A DNA stretch of 64,000 nucleotides, taken from assembly GCF_013520865.1 (NCBI RefSeq), contig NZ_JACDXJ010000001.1, positions 3,829,501-3,893,500 on the forward strand. The letters run 5' to 3'. Positions 44,701-54,759 of this stretch are shown here, piece after piece (the stretch's first letter is position 1; the number at the start of each line of letters is the position of its first letter). The notes beneath the pieces were generated by a model that was not told the DNA's origin, did not search any database, and worked only from the letters and a program-made list of their open reading frames with translations. This DNA is from Microvirga mediterraneensis. Lineage in GTDB: Bacteria > Pseudomonadota > Alphaproteobacteria > Rhizobiales > Beijerinckiaceae. A program made the translations under genes and the position numbers.

Positions 44701-45859
44701 CGGACGCGAAGGTGAAGAGCTCCCGCTCCGCGGCGATGCCCCGGAGCCGATGACGGCCGAGCGAGCGTACGGGAACGGGGCTCACCGATGCGACGCTGTC
44801 GGACAGGATCACGGAGCATTGGAGGCTGTTGCAAAGGGCCTCCATGCGGCTGACCTCGTTGACGGCGGGCCCGATCACGGTGAAGTCGAGGCGCCCGGCC
44901 GCCCCGATATTGCCGTAGAACACGTCGCCGCAATGGAGCGCGATATCGAGGCTCAGCGGCGTCTCGCCGGCGTGGCGCCGGTTGGTCTCGGCATTCCGCT
45001 CCAGCGCCGTCTGCGCCGCACGAATGGCCGCCGCGCAGGCCTGCTCTCGCGAGCGTTCCTCGGTGATCGGGAAGGCCGCCAGGACGCCGTCGCCCATGAA
45101 CTTGAGCACCTCACCGCCCTCCTCGGCCACGGGATCCGCCATGGCTTCGAGATGCCGGTCCAGCCGCGCAATCAGGTCCATGCCGGCCGTATCGGCCAGG
45201 GCGGTGAAGCCGCGCAGATCCGCGAAGAGGAGCGCCGCCGTGATCGTCGTGCCGAACCCGCGTCGGATCTCGCCGCTCAGGACCCTACGACCGGCAGAGA
45301 GCCCCACATAGGTGTCGAGCATCGCGACCGTCAGGTCGAACAGCGTCATGCGATAGGCCGCGAGCCCCAGCAGGGGCAGAAGCGCATCGATCCGAGCGAT
45401 CTCCTCCGGCCGGAAGCCTTCAGGGCGGCTGCTGGAGAATGAGATGCCAATGCCCCGCAAGTCCGGTGCGCTGGCGTTCTCGAAGCTGAAGAGGCGCGCC
45501 AGATAATCGGTTCCGCCCTCGCGCCGTACGTCCTCGAAAACATCGAAGGGCCGGGTCTCAGGACCGTCGAGCAGCCAGTAACAACTCGTCTGCCCGGCCT
45601 GCATCATGTGGTTGAAAGGGCTCCGGTCGAAGGCAAGATCATTGCGTTCGTGGGACACGCCCTCGACCATCAGGCCGGCCGAGCGAGTCCAGACATGGGT
45701 GTAGACCCGGATCGTCGGATTGACGGTCGGCAGGGCGAGATACGCTCTGACCAGCGGCATCCCCTCGGCCACCAGACGCTCGGCGAAGCCCGAGAGCAGA
45801 GAGCCCACATCCGCTCCCCGCAGGCCCTGTTCGATGATCCAGTCTTCGAGATTCGCCAT
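44666..45859 (-). CDS. Class III adenylate/guanylate cyclase
   Basis: A 397-residue protein. Residues 1-190 are an uncharacterised sensory part without membrane segments. The class III catalytic domain follows: ALLFADLRGFTALAD (metal Asp), VLKFMGDGVLAAFP (second metal Asp), ALHCGDVFYGNIGAAGRLDF, and VIGPAVNEVSRMEAL. It makes cAMP, or less likely cGMP; both partners of the homodimer supply residues. No cyclic nucleotide effector gene is adjacent. Confidence 0.9.
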   Translation of the reverse strand: MANLEDWIIEQGLRGADVGSLLSGFAERLVAEGMPLVRAYLALPTVNPTIRVYTHVWTRSAGLMVEGVSHERNDLAFDRSPFNHMMQAGQTSCYWLLDGPETRPFDVFEDVRREGGTDYLARLFSFENASAPDLRGIGISFSSSRPEGFRPEEIARIDALLPLLGLAAYRMTLFDLTVAMLDTYVGLSAGRRVLSGEIRRGFGTTITAALLFADLRGFTALADTAGMDLIARLDRHLEAMADPVAEEGGEVLKFMGDGVLAAFPITEERSREQACAAAIRAAQTALERNAETNRRHAGETPLSLDIALHCGDVFYGNIGAAGRLDFTVIGPAVNEVSRMEALCNSLQCSVILSDSVASVSPVPVRSLGRHRLRGIAAERELFTFASVSVSPARPPSA

Positions 45860-45913
45860 AGCGACGATTCTAGCATTCCGCCCAGGAATGTCTTCAAGCC
45901 CTGAATGCTGCGG

Positions 45914-46633
45914 TCACCGGCTCGCATGACGCGAAGTGCCGCCCGTTCCGGCGATCTCCGTCAGCAGCTTGCGGCGGGCGGCGCCCGCGAGGGGCCGCGT
46001 CTCGTCGGCGATCTCGACGAAGGAGCCCGGCCCGCCGATGACGCTCCGGCCGTAATAATCCTCCAGCGTCATCCCGCCGGGCCCGCCCGGGCGGCCGCTG
46101 CCGGGGCGGCTTATCGCCAGCGCGTTGATGGTGAAGCCCTTGGCCAGCGCGTCCGCCCTCGCCTGCTCCAGGGAGCGGCCGTTCATGTTCGGCCCGTCAC
46201 CCGACACGTCGATGACCTTGCGCGTGCCCTCATGGGCGTTGGTCTCGACGAGGCGGACGGAGAAGTCTATGGCATTGGAGATGGAATTGTAACCATAGGC
46301 GCCTCGAGGCGCGGTCATGAGCTTGTCGGCGAAAACCTTCGCGCTCGCCTCGTCGCGGATCACGTGCCAGTCGACGATGAGCACCTGGGAGCTCGGCCCG
46401 CCCCACTCCATGAAAGCCACGGCGATGGCCCCAATGGGACCATCCTTGATGCCGCTGAGGACATCGGCACTCGTGAGCGCCTCGGCCCAGCCCTGCCGCT
46501 GGAGACGCAGTTCGGAATCGTCGATGGAGCCCGATCCATCGGCGGCGAAGACCAGCTCTAGGTCGACGGATTCGGCCAATGCCGGAGCGGTCAGGAGAGA
46601 GAATGCAACAAGGCCTATCAGAACGGATCGCAT
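45914..46633 (-). CDS. DUF1194 (von Willebrand A-like) secreted protein
   Basis: A 239-residue protein with a signal peptide (MRSVLIGLVAFSLLTAPALA). DUF1194: ELVFAADGSGSIDDSELRLQ carries a MIDAS-like DGSGS, followed by AFMEWGGPSSQVLIVDW, RKVIDVSGDGPNMNG and INALAIS. Periplasmic metal-dependent adhesion fold; partner unknown. ATG 46633. Confidence 0.9.
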   Translation of the reverse strand: MRSVLIGLVAFSLLTAPALAESVDLELVFAADGSGSIDDSELRLQRQGWAEALTSADVLSGIKDGPIGAIAVAFMEWGGPSSQVLIVDWHVIRDEASAKVFADKLMTAPRGAYGYNSISNAIDFSVRLVETNAHEGTRKVIDVSGDGPNMNGRSLEQARADALAKGFTINALAISRPGSGRPGGPGGMTLEDYYGRSVIGGPGSFVEIADETRPLAGAARRKLLTEIAGTGGTSRHASR

Positions 46634-46739
46634 CGAGGGCTCCGGCGTTGGGCGCGATGCTGGAGCCATTTAGGGCGTTCCGCCTGCGAGAAGGCGGTCA
46701 GGACGATCACAAGTTTGTTGGGAGAATGACACCCGACAC

Positions 46740-46847
46740 GTCATGGCCGGCCTTGTGCCGGCCATCTCAATAAAGAAAAGCGCCCTGCCACAGCCAATCG
46801 AAATCACCGGCACGGGTCCCCGGATCAAGTCCGGGGAGGTGATGACG
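46740..46847. repeat. REP-like element, type A (long variant)
   Basis: Same two-part layout as 10350-10459: a GCCGGCCTTGTGCCGGC hairpin and a CCCCGGATCAAGTCCGGGG hairpin before GATGACG. It lies between DUF1194 and the phytase-like esterase genes. Confidence 0.85.
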
Positions 46848-46869
46848 TCGGCTATAGCAATGACTTGGA

Positions 46870-48216
46870 TCACTTCGCCTTCAGCAGATCCGCCACGTCG
46901 AGCAGAACGAACTCGTTGTCGTCCTGCTTGTTGGGCTCGCGGCTCGAGGAGAAGGGCAGATTGTTGTCGTTGCCGACGATGATGTGGCGCTCGTCGACCA
47001 CGTCCACGTTCTCGATGGTGAAGAACGGGAAGGTCAGCACATTGTCGTTGAGAGGCTTGCGAGCCTTCTTGTTCGGATCGGCGATCTGCATCAGGTCGAC
47101 ATAGCCGATCTTGCGGACCGGGTTGCCCACATTGGCGTCCGACAGCTCGATCTTCACGATGCGCTTGAACTTCGCGGGATCCTGGAAGCAGTCGGGACGC
47201 CTCTCGCCCTGCGGGCAGGCCTTGTCCGCCGTGCCCTCGCCGTTGTCGCGCTCGATGATAAGGCCCGTGGTGCCGTCGATCATGTTGAAGTCGCCGATGG
47301 CGAGGCCATTCTGGTCGAGAACGTACTTCCAGTGGCGGCCGGTCCACTTCTCGCCCGCCACATCGAATTCGAGGATGCGCAGGTACTCGCGCCCATCGAC
47401 GGACTCCCACTGCTTCCTCTCGGCGTCCCAGACCGGGCCTTCGAGAAGCGCATAGAGGAACTTGCCGTCCTTGGAGGCGGCCATGCCCTCATAGCCCTTG
47501 GAGCGGCGCACGTTGAAATTGACGGTTCCATTGGGAGCCGCAGGCGTCGTCACGGCATAATGATCGGGAGAGCGCGCGGGCTTTCCGTCGATGACCGTCT
47601 CGAACACGGCTTCGACCTTGCCCGAGCGGTCGGCCTTGATCAGATAGGGTCCGAATTCCTCGGCGATCCAGAGCTTGTCGCCGATGGGCTGGAAGCTTTC
47701 GAGGTCGAAATCGGATCCCGTGAGATAGCGCTTCTCGGTCGCCTCGTTGGCGATGCGGAACGGAACCTTCTTGTCCGGATCGTGCAGGAACACCGTCTCC
47801 AGGCGCTCGACGGAGCCCTTGTCCCAGTCGATGCGATGGCGGTTGAGGTAGAGCATCGAATCCGGCGACGTGGCTTTGGATCCGAACCCGTTGTCGGTGA
47901 TCACCCAGAAGGTGCCGTCGCCCATGGATTTGATGCCGGAATGGCCCTGGAGCGGCTGTCCCTTGAAGGGCAGCTTCACGCCGGTCGGACGGTCGCCCGA
48001 GGTGCCCTCGACGGTGCCGAGCGCCTCGATGCGCTTGCCGGTCGTGAACTTGCCGGAAACCTTCAGGTCGGCCGGGGCATCCGCGGGAGCATCGACGAAG
48101 CTCAGGGCGGGCAGAACGGCATGGCCGGCAAGGACGGCCGGGAATTGCTGCTGCGCCAGGGCGCTCGTGCCGAGCAGCACGGTCAGCGGCAGGGCCGCGA
48201 AAAGACGAACGGACAT
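46870..48216 (-). CDS. Secreted esterase-like activity of phytase family protein
   Basis: A 448-residue exported protein; signal MSVRLFAALPLTVLLGTSAL then AQ. Beta-propeller repeats of the phytase-like esterase family: QGHSGIKSMGDGTFWVITDN, ESFQPIGDKLWIAEEFGPYL, KGYEGMAASKDGKFLYALLE, and FTIENVDVVDERHIIVGNDN. Acts in the periplasm or outside; substrate unknown. Monocistronic. Confidence 0.9.
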   Translation of the reverse strand: MSVRLFAALPLTVLLGTSALAQQQFPAVLAGHAVLPALSFVDAPADAPADLKVSGKFTTGKRIEALGTVEGTSGDRPTGVKLPFKGQPLQGHSGIKSMGDGTFWVITDNGFGSKATSPDSMLYLNRHRIDWDKGSVERLETVFLHDPDKKVPFRIANEATEKRYLTGSDFDLESFQPIGDKLWIAEEFGPYLIKADRSGKVEAVFETVIDGKPARSPDHYAVTTPAAPNGTVNFNVRRSKGYEGMAASKDGKFLYALLEGPVWDAERKQWESVDGREYLRILEFDVAGEKWTGRHWKYVLDQNGLAIGDFNMIDGTTGLIIERDNGEGTADKACPQGERRPDCFQDPAKFKRIVKIELSDANVGNPVRKIGYVDLMQIADPNKKARKPLNDNVLTFPFFTIENVDVVDERHIIVGNDNNLPFSSSREPNKQDDNEFVLLDVADLLKAK

Positions 48217-48304
48217 GGTGGAAACCTCATTTGCTTGTTCAAGCGAGGTTGCTCTTGCAGGAGCCCCATGTCCGTCCGTTAACGGATCGACGACAGGTCT
48301 ATGA

Positions 48305-48327
48305 CGTTCGGGAATTTACCCCGAACG
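48305..48327 (-). terminator. Hairpin near ends of two genes, possible terminator
   Basis: CGTTCGGG / CCCGAACG arms with a small AT loop, located directly after the aminotransferase stop and before the phytase-like gene start in minus-strand order. It has no T run, so termination is doubtful. Confidence 0.35.
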
Positions 48328-48328
48328 A

Positions 48329-49213
48329 TCAGGCGGCCTTGAGGATACCCTTGTCGTGGGCAAAGGCCCAGTAAAGCTCGCGCGCCAAGCGATAGAACGG
48401 GCCGGGCTGGAGATCGCGGCCGTCGATGCGCAGCACCGGCATCACCTTGGAATAATTGCCCGAGATGAAGATCTCGTCCGCCGTGGCGAAATCCTCATAG
48501 CGCAGCGTCCCCTCGACCACGGTCGTGCCGTCGTCGCGCAGGAGCTGGATCACGCGCTGGCGGGTGATCCCGTTCAGGAACGTACCGTTCGGATACGGGG
48601 TGTAGACCACGCCATCCTTGGCCATGAAGACGTTGGATGTGCCTGTCTCGGCCACGTTGCCGAGGGCATCGCAGACGAGCGCGTTGTCGAAGCCCTTCTC
48701 CCTCGCCTCGCGGAGTACGCGGGCGTTGTTGGGGTAGAGCGCCCCGGCCTTCGCGTCGGTCGGCATGGATTCGAGCGTCGGACGACGGAAGCTCGACTTC
48801 ATGACGGAGAGGCCGCCCGGCACCGGCATCGGCGCCTCGAACAGCGAAAGGCAGAACTGGGTCGATTCCGGATCCGGCGCAATGGTCGCAAGGCCCTCGG
48901 CCTCGCCCCAATACATCGGCTTCACGTAGAGCGCGGTCCCCGGGGCGAACTTCTTCACGCCCTCACGGACGAGATCCATGATGGCTTTGGCGTCCATGGT
49001 GGGCTTCAGCCCGATGGTGGGCGCCGAGCGGTTGACGCGCTCGCAGTGCCGGTCGAGATCCGGCGCGACGCCCTCGAACACGCGCGCGCCGTCGAACACG
49101 GAGGAGCCGAGCCAGGAGACATGGGAGCGCGGCCCGATCAGGGGCGGGTTGCCCTCATGCCATGCGCCGTCGAACCAGTTCCAGGTCTGCGAATACCAAG
49201 CCACTTGTCTCAA
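48329..49213 (-). CDS. ilvE: Branched-chain amino acid aminotransferase
   Basis: A 294-residue PLP-dependent class IV aminotransferase that performs the last step of Val, Leu and Ile synthesis. Seen: SSVFDGARVFEGVAPDLDRH, ALYVKPMYWGE, the PLP-Lys region DAKAGALYPNNARVLREARE, NVAETGTSNVFMAKDG, and LNGITRQRVIQLL. Full length for the rhizobial form. Start ATG at 49213. Confidence 0.9.
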   Translation of the reverse strand: MRQVAWYSQTWNWFDGAWHEGNPPLIGPRSHVSWLGSSVFDGARVFEGVAPDLDRHCERVNRSAPTIGLKPTMDAKAIMDLVREGVKKFAPGTALYVKPMYWGEAEGLATIAPDPESTQFCLSLFEAPMPVPGGLSVMKSSFRRPTLESMPTDAKAGALYPNNARVLREAREKGFDNALVCDALGNVAETGTSNVFMAKDGVVYTPYPNGTFLNGITRQRVIQLLRDDGTTVVEGTLRYEDFATADEIFISGNYSKVMPVLRIDGRDLQPGPFYRLARELYWAFAHDKGILKAA

Positions 49214-49373
49214 TCCTTATGGGTCAGAATGACTGCCGTATCGAATCCCTTGCGGCCCCAACCGTCAATCGTTCCTTCGGCCATTGGACCATAAAGACTT
49301 GTGATGAGTTTCATGAGGGCAGCTGATCATTGGTCGAATTGCCATTGTCCTCCGCCGATGAGACCCTTGGACC

Positions 49374-50048
49374 ATGTCTTCGCCGATCATCCCAGACCAT
49401 ACCAAGGCCCTCATCTTCGACGCCTATGGAACATTGTTCGACGTGCACTCGGCCGTTGCCCGCCATAGGGCCGAGATCGGACCGGATGCAGCCCGCTTCT
49501 CGGATGTCTGGCGCGCGAAGCAGCTCGAATATTCATGGGTGCTCTCGCTTGCCGGCCGCTACGAGCCCTTCTGGAACCTGACCGAGAAGGCGCTGGACTA
49601 CGCCTTCGCACGGTATCCGGACGTGCCCCCCTCGATCAGGCCGCTCCTGCTGGAGGCCTATCGCAGGCTGGATGCGTATCCGGACGTGCGCGAGACGTTG
49701 CGCGCCCTTCTCAGGAAGGGCCTGCGAAGGGGCATCCTGTCGAACGGCGATCCGGACATGTTGAACGCCGCCGTGAAATCCGCCGGCCTTGCCGACGATC
49801 TCGACACGGTCCTCTCGGTCGATGCGGCGCGGGTGTTCAAAACGAACCCGCACACCTATGAGCTCGTGCTCCAGGCGTTGTCCATCGCGGCCGACGAAGT
49901 CGTCTTCGTCTCCTCGAACCGCTGGGACATCGCAGGCGCCGCGGCGTTCGGCTTCACGCCTGTCTGGGTGAACCGGCTCGGATTGCCGGACGAATATGGG
50001 GAGTTGGCTCCAAGCGCGGTGATCAGGTCGCTGAGCGAGCTTGCTTAG
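49374..50048 (+). CDS. Haloacid dehalogenase type II (HAD family)
   Basis: A 224-residue L-2-haloacid dehalogenase-like enzyme. Nucleophile Asp in ALIFDAYGTLFDVHS (family type DAYGTLFD), RQ-like segment KQLEYSWVLSLAGRYEPFW, ILSNGDPDML, the Lys in ARVFKTNPHTYEL, and SSNRWDIAGA with the SSNxWD signature of type II dehalogenases. It hydrolyses 2-haloacids to 2-hydroxyacids; the true substrate in the cell is unproven. Confidence 0.88.
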   Translation: MSSPIIPDHTKALIFDAYGTLFDVHSAVARHRAEIGPDAARFSDVWRAKQLEYSWVLSLAGRYEPFWNLTEKALDYAFARYPDVPPSIRPLLLEAYRRLDAYPDVRETLRALLRKGLRRGILSNGDPDMLNAAVKSAGLADDLDTVLSVDAARVFKTNPHTYELVLQALSIAADEVVFVSSNRWDIAGAAAFGFTPVWVNRLGLPDEYGELAPSAVIRSLSELA

Positions 50049-50053
50049 GCGCC

Positions 50054-50144
50054 GCCATGGCCGGGTTTGTCCCGGCCATCCATATCTTATCGATCCGCGC
50101 CCCTCTTAAGACGTGGATGCCCGGCACGAGGCCGGGCATGACGC
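50054..50144. repeat. REP-like element, related to type A
   Basis: Two hairpins: ATGGCCGGG / CCCGGCCAT and TGCCCGGC / GCCGGGCA. Spacing resembles type A, but sequence identity is lower. It lies between convergent dehalogenase and dipeptidase genes. Confidence 0.6.
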
Positions 50145-50172
50145 AGCGGTGACCGCAAGATTTTGAGACTGC

Positions 50173-51555
50173 TTACTTCGCCAGAGCCGCCAGGATCCGC
50201 GCCCAGGAGCGGGTACCCTTGTGGAAGCTCTTGAGGTCGTATTTCTCGTTGGGCGAGTGGATACGGTCGTCGTCGAGGCCGAAGCCGACGAAGAGGGTGT
50301 CGAGGCCGAGCGTGCGCTTGAAATCGCCGCCGACCGGGATCGAGCCGCCCATGCCGATGACGATGGGATCCTTCTTCCATTCGTCGTGCAGAGCCGATTT
50401 CGCCGCCGTGATGGCAGGGAAATCATGCGGCAGCGCCAGGGCGCGGGAGCCCTTGTGCTTGATGAACTCCACCGAGCAATCGGCCGGGATGCGCTCGCGC
50501 ACGAAGGCCTGGAAATTCGCGGAGATCTTCTCCGGATCCTGATCGCCTACGAGACGGAAGGAAATCTTGCAGCGCGCTTCGGCCGCGATCACCGTCTTGG
50601 TGCCCTCGCCCGTGTAGCCGCCGATGATGCCGTTCACGTCGCAGGTGGGGCGCGACTGGATCTGCTCGATGAGCATACGCCCTTTCTCGCCGGCGGAATG
50701 CTTCAGCCCGACCTGGCCGAGGAACTCCTCCTCGGTGAGATTGAGGCCCTTCCACTGCTCCAGAACCTGCGTCGGCGTTTCCGGCACGCCCTCGTAGAAA
50801 TCCGGGATCGTGATGCGGCCGTCGTCGTCGTGGATCGCCGCGATGATCTTCGACAGCACATGGATCGGGTTTCGGGCCGCGCCGCCGAAGGAGCCGGAAT
50901 GCAGGTCGCGGTCCGCGCAGCGCACGATCACTTCCTCATAGACCATGCCGCGCAGGGACGACGTGATGGCGGGCGTTTCCTGATCCCACATGCCGGTGTC
51001 GCAGACGAGGGCCACGTCGGCCTTCAGCTCGGCCTTGTTGGCCTCGATGAACTCGGGCAGGAACTTGGAGCCGTCCTCTTCCGCGCCCTCGACGAGGAAG
51101 GTGATGTTGATCGGCAGCGATCCGGTCACGGATTTCCAGGCGCGGCAGGCCTCCACGAAGGTCAGCACCTGGCCCTTGTCGTCGGAGGATCCGCGGGCGC
51201 TGATCGCCTTGCGCCCGTCCGGCAGCGTGATGATGCGCGGCTCGAAGGGAGGCCTTTCCCACAGCTCCAGCGGGTCGACCGGCTGCACGTCGTAATGGCC
51301 GTAGAAGAGCACATGCAGCTTCGCGTCGCCGCCGGCATGTCCGAGCACCACCGGATGCCCGCCCGTCTCGCGCAGGGACGCCTCGACGCCGATGCCCTTC
51401 AGTTCGTCCACCAGCCATTGCCCGGCGGTGCGGCAATGATCCTTGTAGGCCGGGTCGGTGGAGATGGAGGGAACCTTCAACCACTGGAACAGCCGCTCCA
51501 GGGAGGCGTCGAGATCGGAATCGATTTTGGAGAGAACTTGGTCGAGCTGGGACAT
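50173..51555 (-). CDS. M20 family dipeptidase
   Basis: A 460-residue metallopeptidase (carnosinase/PepV-like). Metal ligands by pattern: His in VLFYGHYDVQPVDP, Asp in GSSDDKGQVL, Glu pair in LVEGAEEDGSKFLP, Asp in VCDTGMWD, and His late in NEKYDLKSFHKG. Hydrolyses dipeptides in the cytoplasm. ATG 51555 (MSQLDQVL) was preferred to the one at 51564. Confidence 0.9.
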   Translation of the reverse strand: MSQLDQVLSKIDSDLDASLERLFQWLKVPSISTDPAYKDHCRTAGQWLVDELKGIGVEASLRETGGHPVVLGHAGGDAKLHVLFYGHYDVQPVDPLELWERPPFEPRIITLPDGRKAISARGSSDDKGQVLTFVEACRAWKSVTGSLPINITFLVEGAEEDGSKFLPEFIEANKAELKADVALVCDTGMWDQETPAITSSLRGMVYEEVIVRCADRDLHSGSFGGAARNPIHVLSKIIAAIHDDDGRITIPDFYEGVPETPTQVLEQWKGLNLTEEEFLGQVGLKHSAGEKGRMLIEQIQSRPTCDVNGIIGGYTGEGTKTVIAAEARCKISFRLVGDQDPEKISANFQAFVRERIPADCSVEFIKHKGSRALALPHDFPAITAAKSALHDEWKKDPIVIGMGGSIPVGGDFKRTLGLDTLFVGFGLDDDRIHSPNEKYDLKSFHKGTRSWARILAALAK

Positions 51556-51634
51556 TGGGAACATCTGCCTTGTGGAAGGGTCGCCCCAAGACGTACCCTC
51601 ATCGCACAGGTCATCGCAAGTATGAGGTTTTGCC

Positions 51635-52093
51635 TCAGGGTCGGGAGCTCAGCAGCTTCGTCATGTAGACGCGCCGGAAACCCTTTTCCTCGGCGCGATG
51701 CGTCTCTAAGAATCCCAGGCGTTCATAGAGACGGATGTTCTCGCTCATCGCCTCGTTCGTATAGAGCCGGATGGCCTTGAACCCACGTTCGCGGGCGAGC
51801 CTTTCCGCAAAGGCGATCAACGCACGCCCGTAGCCGCGTCCGTGCCGATCCGGATGCACGGCCACATTGTCGAGAAGCATTGCCCCATCGTCAGGCACGA
51901 GAACGAGGATCCCGGCCACCTCCTTCTCGGCGACGAGCACATGGACGCAACGCTTCGCGATGAGCGCGGCATAATCGTCCAGCATCGGCCCGGGCCTTTG
52001 CCCGATGATCGGGATGTACGGCGAATAGGCGGCCTGGACGATCGCTTCGACAGCGGCAAGATCGTCGAGCTGCGCGAGGCGGATATGATGCAT
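51635..52093 (-). CDS. GNAT family N-acetyltransferase
   Basis: A 152-residue GNAT protein: MHHIRLAQLDDLAAVEAIVQ, VLVPDDGAMLLDNVAVHPDR, the acetyl-CoA loop HGRGYGRALIAF, and NIRLYERLGFLETHR. Substrate unknown. Separated by 30 bp from the HerA-like gene on the same strand. Confidence 0.88.
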   Translation of the reverse strand: MHHIRLAQLDDLAAVEAIVQAAYSPYIPIIGQRPGPMLDDYAALIAKRCVHVLVAEKEVAGILVLVPDDGAMLLDNVAVHPDRHGRGYGRALIAFAERLARERGFKAIRLYTNEAMSENIRLYERLGFLETHRAEEKGFRRVYMTKLLSSRP

Positions 52094-52123
52094 CGTCGAT
52101 GCCGAGCGAGGTTCCGGCCGGCG

Positions 52124-53662
52124 CTACCGCTTCAACAGCCCGCCCAGGGTCCCGCGCACGATGGCGCGACCGATGGAGCTGCCCTGGCGGCCGCCGATGG
52201 ACTTGCCGATCTCGGCCGCCAGGCTCCCCACCGTCTGGTTGACGACCGTGCGCGTGACTTCGCGGGTCACCCGCTGGGTCATGGTCATGGAACCCTTGCG
52301 CTGGCCCGACGTCCCGAAGAGGCCGCCGAGCATGTCGAGAATGCCCCCTCCTCCTTCCGCCGCCTTGGCATCGGCAGCAGCCTTCTCGGCCCGCTTGGCG
52401 AGCATCTCGTAAGCGGATTCCGGATCGACCGGCTGGTCGTATTTTCCGCGCAACGGGCTCGAGGCCACGATCTGCTGGCGCTCGGTCAGCTCGATCGGCC
52501 CGACCTGGGCCATGGGCGGCGCGATCAGCGTGCGCTCCACCATAGACGGGACGCCTTTCCCTTCGAGCATCGAGACCAGGGCCTCGCCGACGCCGAGCTC
52601 GGTGATGGCCTTCTCCGTGTCGAAGGCGGGGTTCTGCCGGAAGGTCTGCGCCGCCACGCGCACCGCCTTCTGCTCGCGCGGCGTATAGGCGCGCAGAGCA
52701 TGCTGCACCCGGTTGCCGAGCTGCGCCAGGACGCTCTCCGGCACGTCGACCGGGTTCTGCGTGATGAAATAGACGCCGACCCCTTTCGACCGGATCAGCC
52801 GCACGACCCGCTCCACCGTCTCGACGAGCACCTTGGGGGCATCGTTGAAGAGAAGATGCGCCTCGTCGAAGAAGAAGACGAGCTTGGGCTGGTCCAGATC
52901 GCCCACCTCCGGCAGGTCCTCGAACAATTCGGACATGAGCCAGAGGAGGAACGTCGCGTAGAGGCGCGGATTACTCATCAGCTTGTCGGCCGCCAGGATG
53001 TTGACGACGCCGCGCCCGTCGCGATCCGTGCGCATCAGGTCCTTGATGTCCAGGGCCGGCTCGCCGAGGAACTCGTCGCCCTGCTGGTTCTCCAGCACGA
53101 GAAGCTGGCGCAGGATCGTCCCGATGGTGGCCTTCGACACATTGCCGTAGGTGGTGGTGAGTTCACCGGCATTGTCGGAGATGAGCTGCAGCAGCGCGCG
53201 CAGATCCTTCAGGTCGAGCAGCAGCAATCCTTGCTCGTCGGCGATGCGGAACGCGATGTTGAGCACGCCTTCCTGAGTGTCGTTGAGATCGAGGAGGCGG
53301 GAGAGGAGCAGCGGGCCCATCTCGGAGATCGTCGCCCGCACGCGGTGGCCCTGCTCGCCGAACAGGTCCCAGAACACCACCGGGAACTTGTCCGGCACGT
53401 ACTCGATCCCGATTTCCTTGGCGCGCTTGACCAGGGGCTCCTTGCCATTGCCGGGAGCGGCCATGCCGGAGAGATCACCCTTGATATCCGCGGCGAAGAC
53501 CGGGACGCCCGCATTGGAGAATCCCTCCGCCAGCACCTGCAGCGAGACGGTCTTACCCGTGCCCGTGGCACCGGTCACCAGGCCATGGCGGTTGGCAAGC
53601 CTCAGGTCCAGATATTCCGGCTTGGTGCTTTTACCGATGAAGATCTTTCCGTCTTCGAGCAT
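52124..53662 (-). CDS. HerA-like ATPase, DUF853 family (YjgR type)
   Basis: A 512-residue P-loop ATPase. Walker A in [19 protein letters not shown], Walker B in [13 protein letters not shown], and [20 protein letters not shown] as sensor region. Members belong to the HerA/FtsK fold with unknown cellular function; there is no adjacent nuclease (NurA), so it is not a HerA-NurA pair. The C-terminal linker is Gly/Ala rich. ATG 53662 ([10 protein letters not shown]) was chosen. Upstream 53663-53899 is AT-rich and without a gene. Confidence 0.9.
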   Translation of the reverse strand: MLEDGKIFIGKSTKPEYLDLRLANRHGLVTGATGTGKTVSLQVLAEGFSNAGVPVFAADIKGDLSGMAAPGNGKEPLVKRAKEIGIEYVPDKFPVVFWDLFGEQGHRVRATISEMGPLLLSRLLDLNDTQEGVLNIAFRIADEQGLLLLDLKDLRALLQLISDNAGELTTTYGNVSKATIGTILRQLLVLENQQGDEFLGEPALDIKDLMRTDRDGRGVVNILAADKLMSNPRLYATFLLWLMSELFEDLPEVGDLDQPKLVFFFDEAHLLFNDAPKVLVETVERVVRLIRSKGVGVYFITQNPVDVPESVLAQLGNRVQHALRAYTPREQKAVRVAAQTFRQNPAFDTEKAITELGVGEALVSMLEGKGVPSMVERTLIAPPMAQVGPIELTERQQIVASSPLRGKYDQPVDPESAYEMLAKRAEKAAADAKAAEGGGGILDMLGGLFGTSGQRKGSMTMTQRVTREVTRTVVNQTVGSLAAEIGKSIGGRQGSSIGRAIVRGTLGGLLKR

Positions 53663-53899
53663 CGCGTCTCTCCAGCTCCTCTTACAGTCATAGGGGACGC
53701 CACGGCTCGTTTCCACTCTCCAACGGAAACGGCAACACAATCGATTGCAGCATTCTCAAACGTGCATATTGCACTTACACAAGTTAGCATGATATTTAGT
53801 ATCGATATGTAAATTATCTCAAATAAGAGCTATTTGGGAAACCGCTTTGTGGGGCTTCTGTCGGGCCGTGGCCAGCCGCTTCCTGCTCCAGATGATCCT

Positions 53900-54235
53900 G
53901 ACGCCGCGCTGATGTTCGATCGGGAGCGGGCCGGACGTGAGGCGAGCCCGGCGGTCAAGCCTCCCTATGCCGCAACAAGGGGGCGCTGCCGGCAAGAAGA
54001 TCGTCGGGTACAAGCGCCACATCACGGTGGACACCGACGGGCGGCTCCTGATGGTCAAGCTGGCCGCGCCGCCATCTCCGAACGTGCCGGCGCAAGCCAT
54101 CCTCGACCCCATCCGCAAGCGATGGCCCTGGGTGGCTCATCTGTTCGCCGACAGCGCCGATGAGAGGCTCAAGCTGAGGACAGGCCCCTATCTCGACATT
54201 GTCGCCGAGAGTGTCCGCCCCCGCAGAAAAACCAA
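53900..54235 (+). pseudogene. IS5-type transposase remnant
   Basis: Translated in the frame from 53937, residues AGKKIVGYKRHITVDTDGRL, QAILDPIRKRWPWVAHLFAD and DERLKL match the central-to-C-terminal part of an IS5-family DDE transposase. The N-terminal third and the normal end are missing, and the usual FADGAYD is altered to FADSADE. Dead element; no terminal inverted repeats were identified. Confidence 0.75.
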
Positions 54236-54759
54236 TACAGAGTCACTTCAAGCACAGTGGCATCATATAGGGCAACTAGGGGCGTAAGGGACGAGGGTAG
54301 TTTTCACAAGGATTTTATTACACTATATCACATCAAATTGGGTGACTGACGATATCTTTACGAGCCATATAGGCGCTCCCCTCGAACCATAACATAAAGG
54401 CGATCATCACATTCTTTGTAGTCAGCTAAGACGAGCTGTTCAGAGATCATAGACACGTTCATTCGGAACTCTGCAGCTGAAGGCACCTCCGCCGAACCTC
54501 CACAATCGTATGTTCCAGAAGTCGTTGACGATCTCGCCGCGATCACTGCACTATAATATTAGATTATATGTATCACTGTAGTGAGCTCTGATCGTTTTAA
54601 CATAGTCTCCTGCCGGTACAGCGCGATGAAGCTCATTGCCGTTTCCATTTTCACTTCCATAACGATGCAGGCGTACGCACGAAAGCTGCAGATTTATACG
54701 ATGGCTCCGAAGAACAAGAACGATCCGTCATTCGACTACGTCAGCAAGTGTTCGGGTTT
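54236..54759. other. AT-richer stretch between IS remnant and permease fragment
   Basis: About 520 bp, clearly lower in GC than the genome. Two short frames exist: a minus one at 54358-54546 (62 aa, ending VMVRGERLYGS) and a plus one from about 54626 with an exported-looking start (MKLIAVSIFTSITMQAYA) that runs into the next fragment. Neither has a recognised family. Possibly debris of acquired DNA. Confidence 0.45.

Noticed and set aside
52124..53662. HerA-NurA style defence or repair system
   Set aside because: The ATPase is of the DUF853/YjgR type and no nuclease or SIR2 gene is adjacent.
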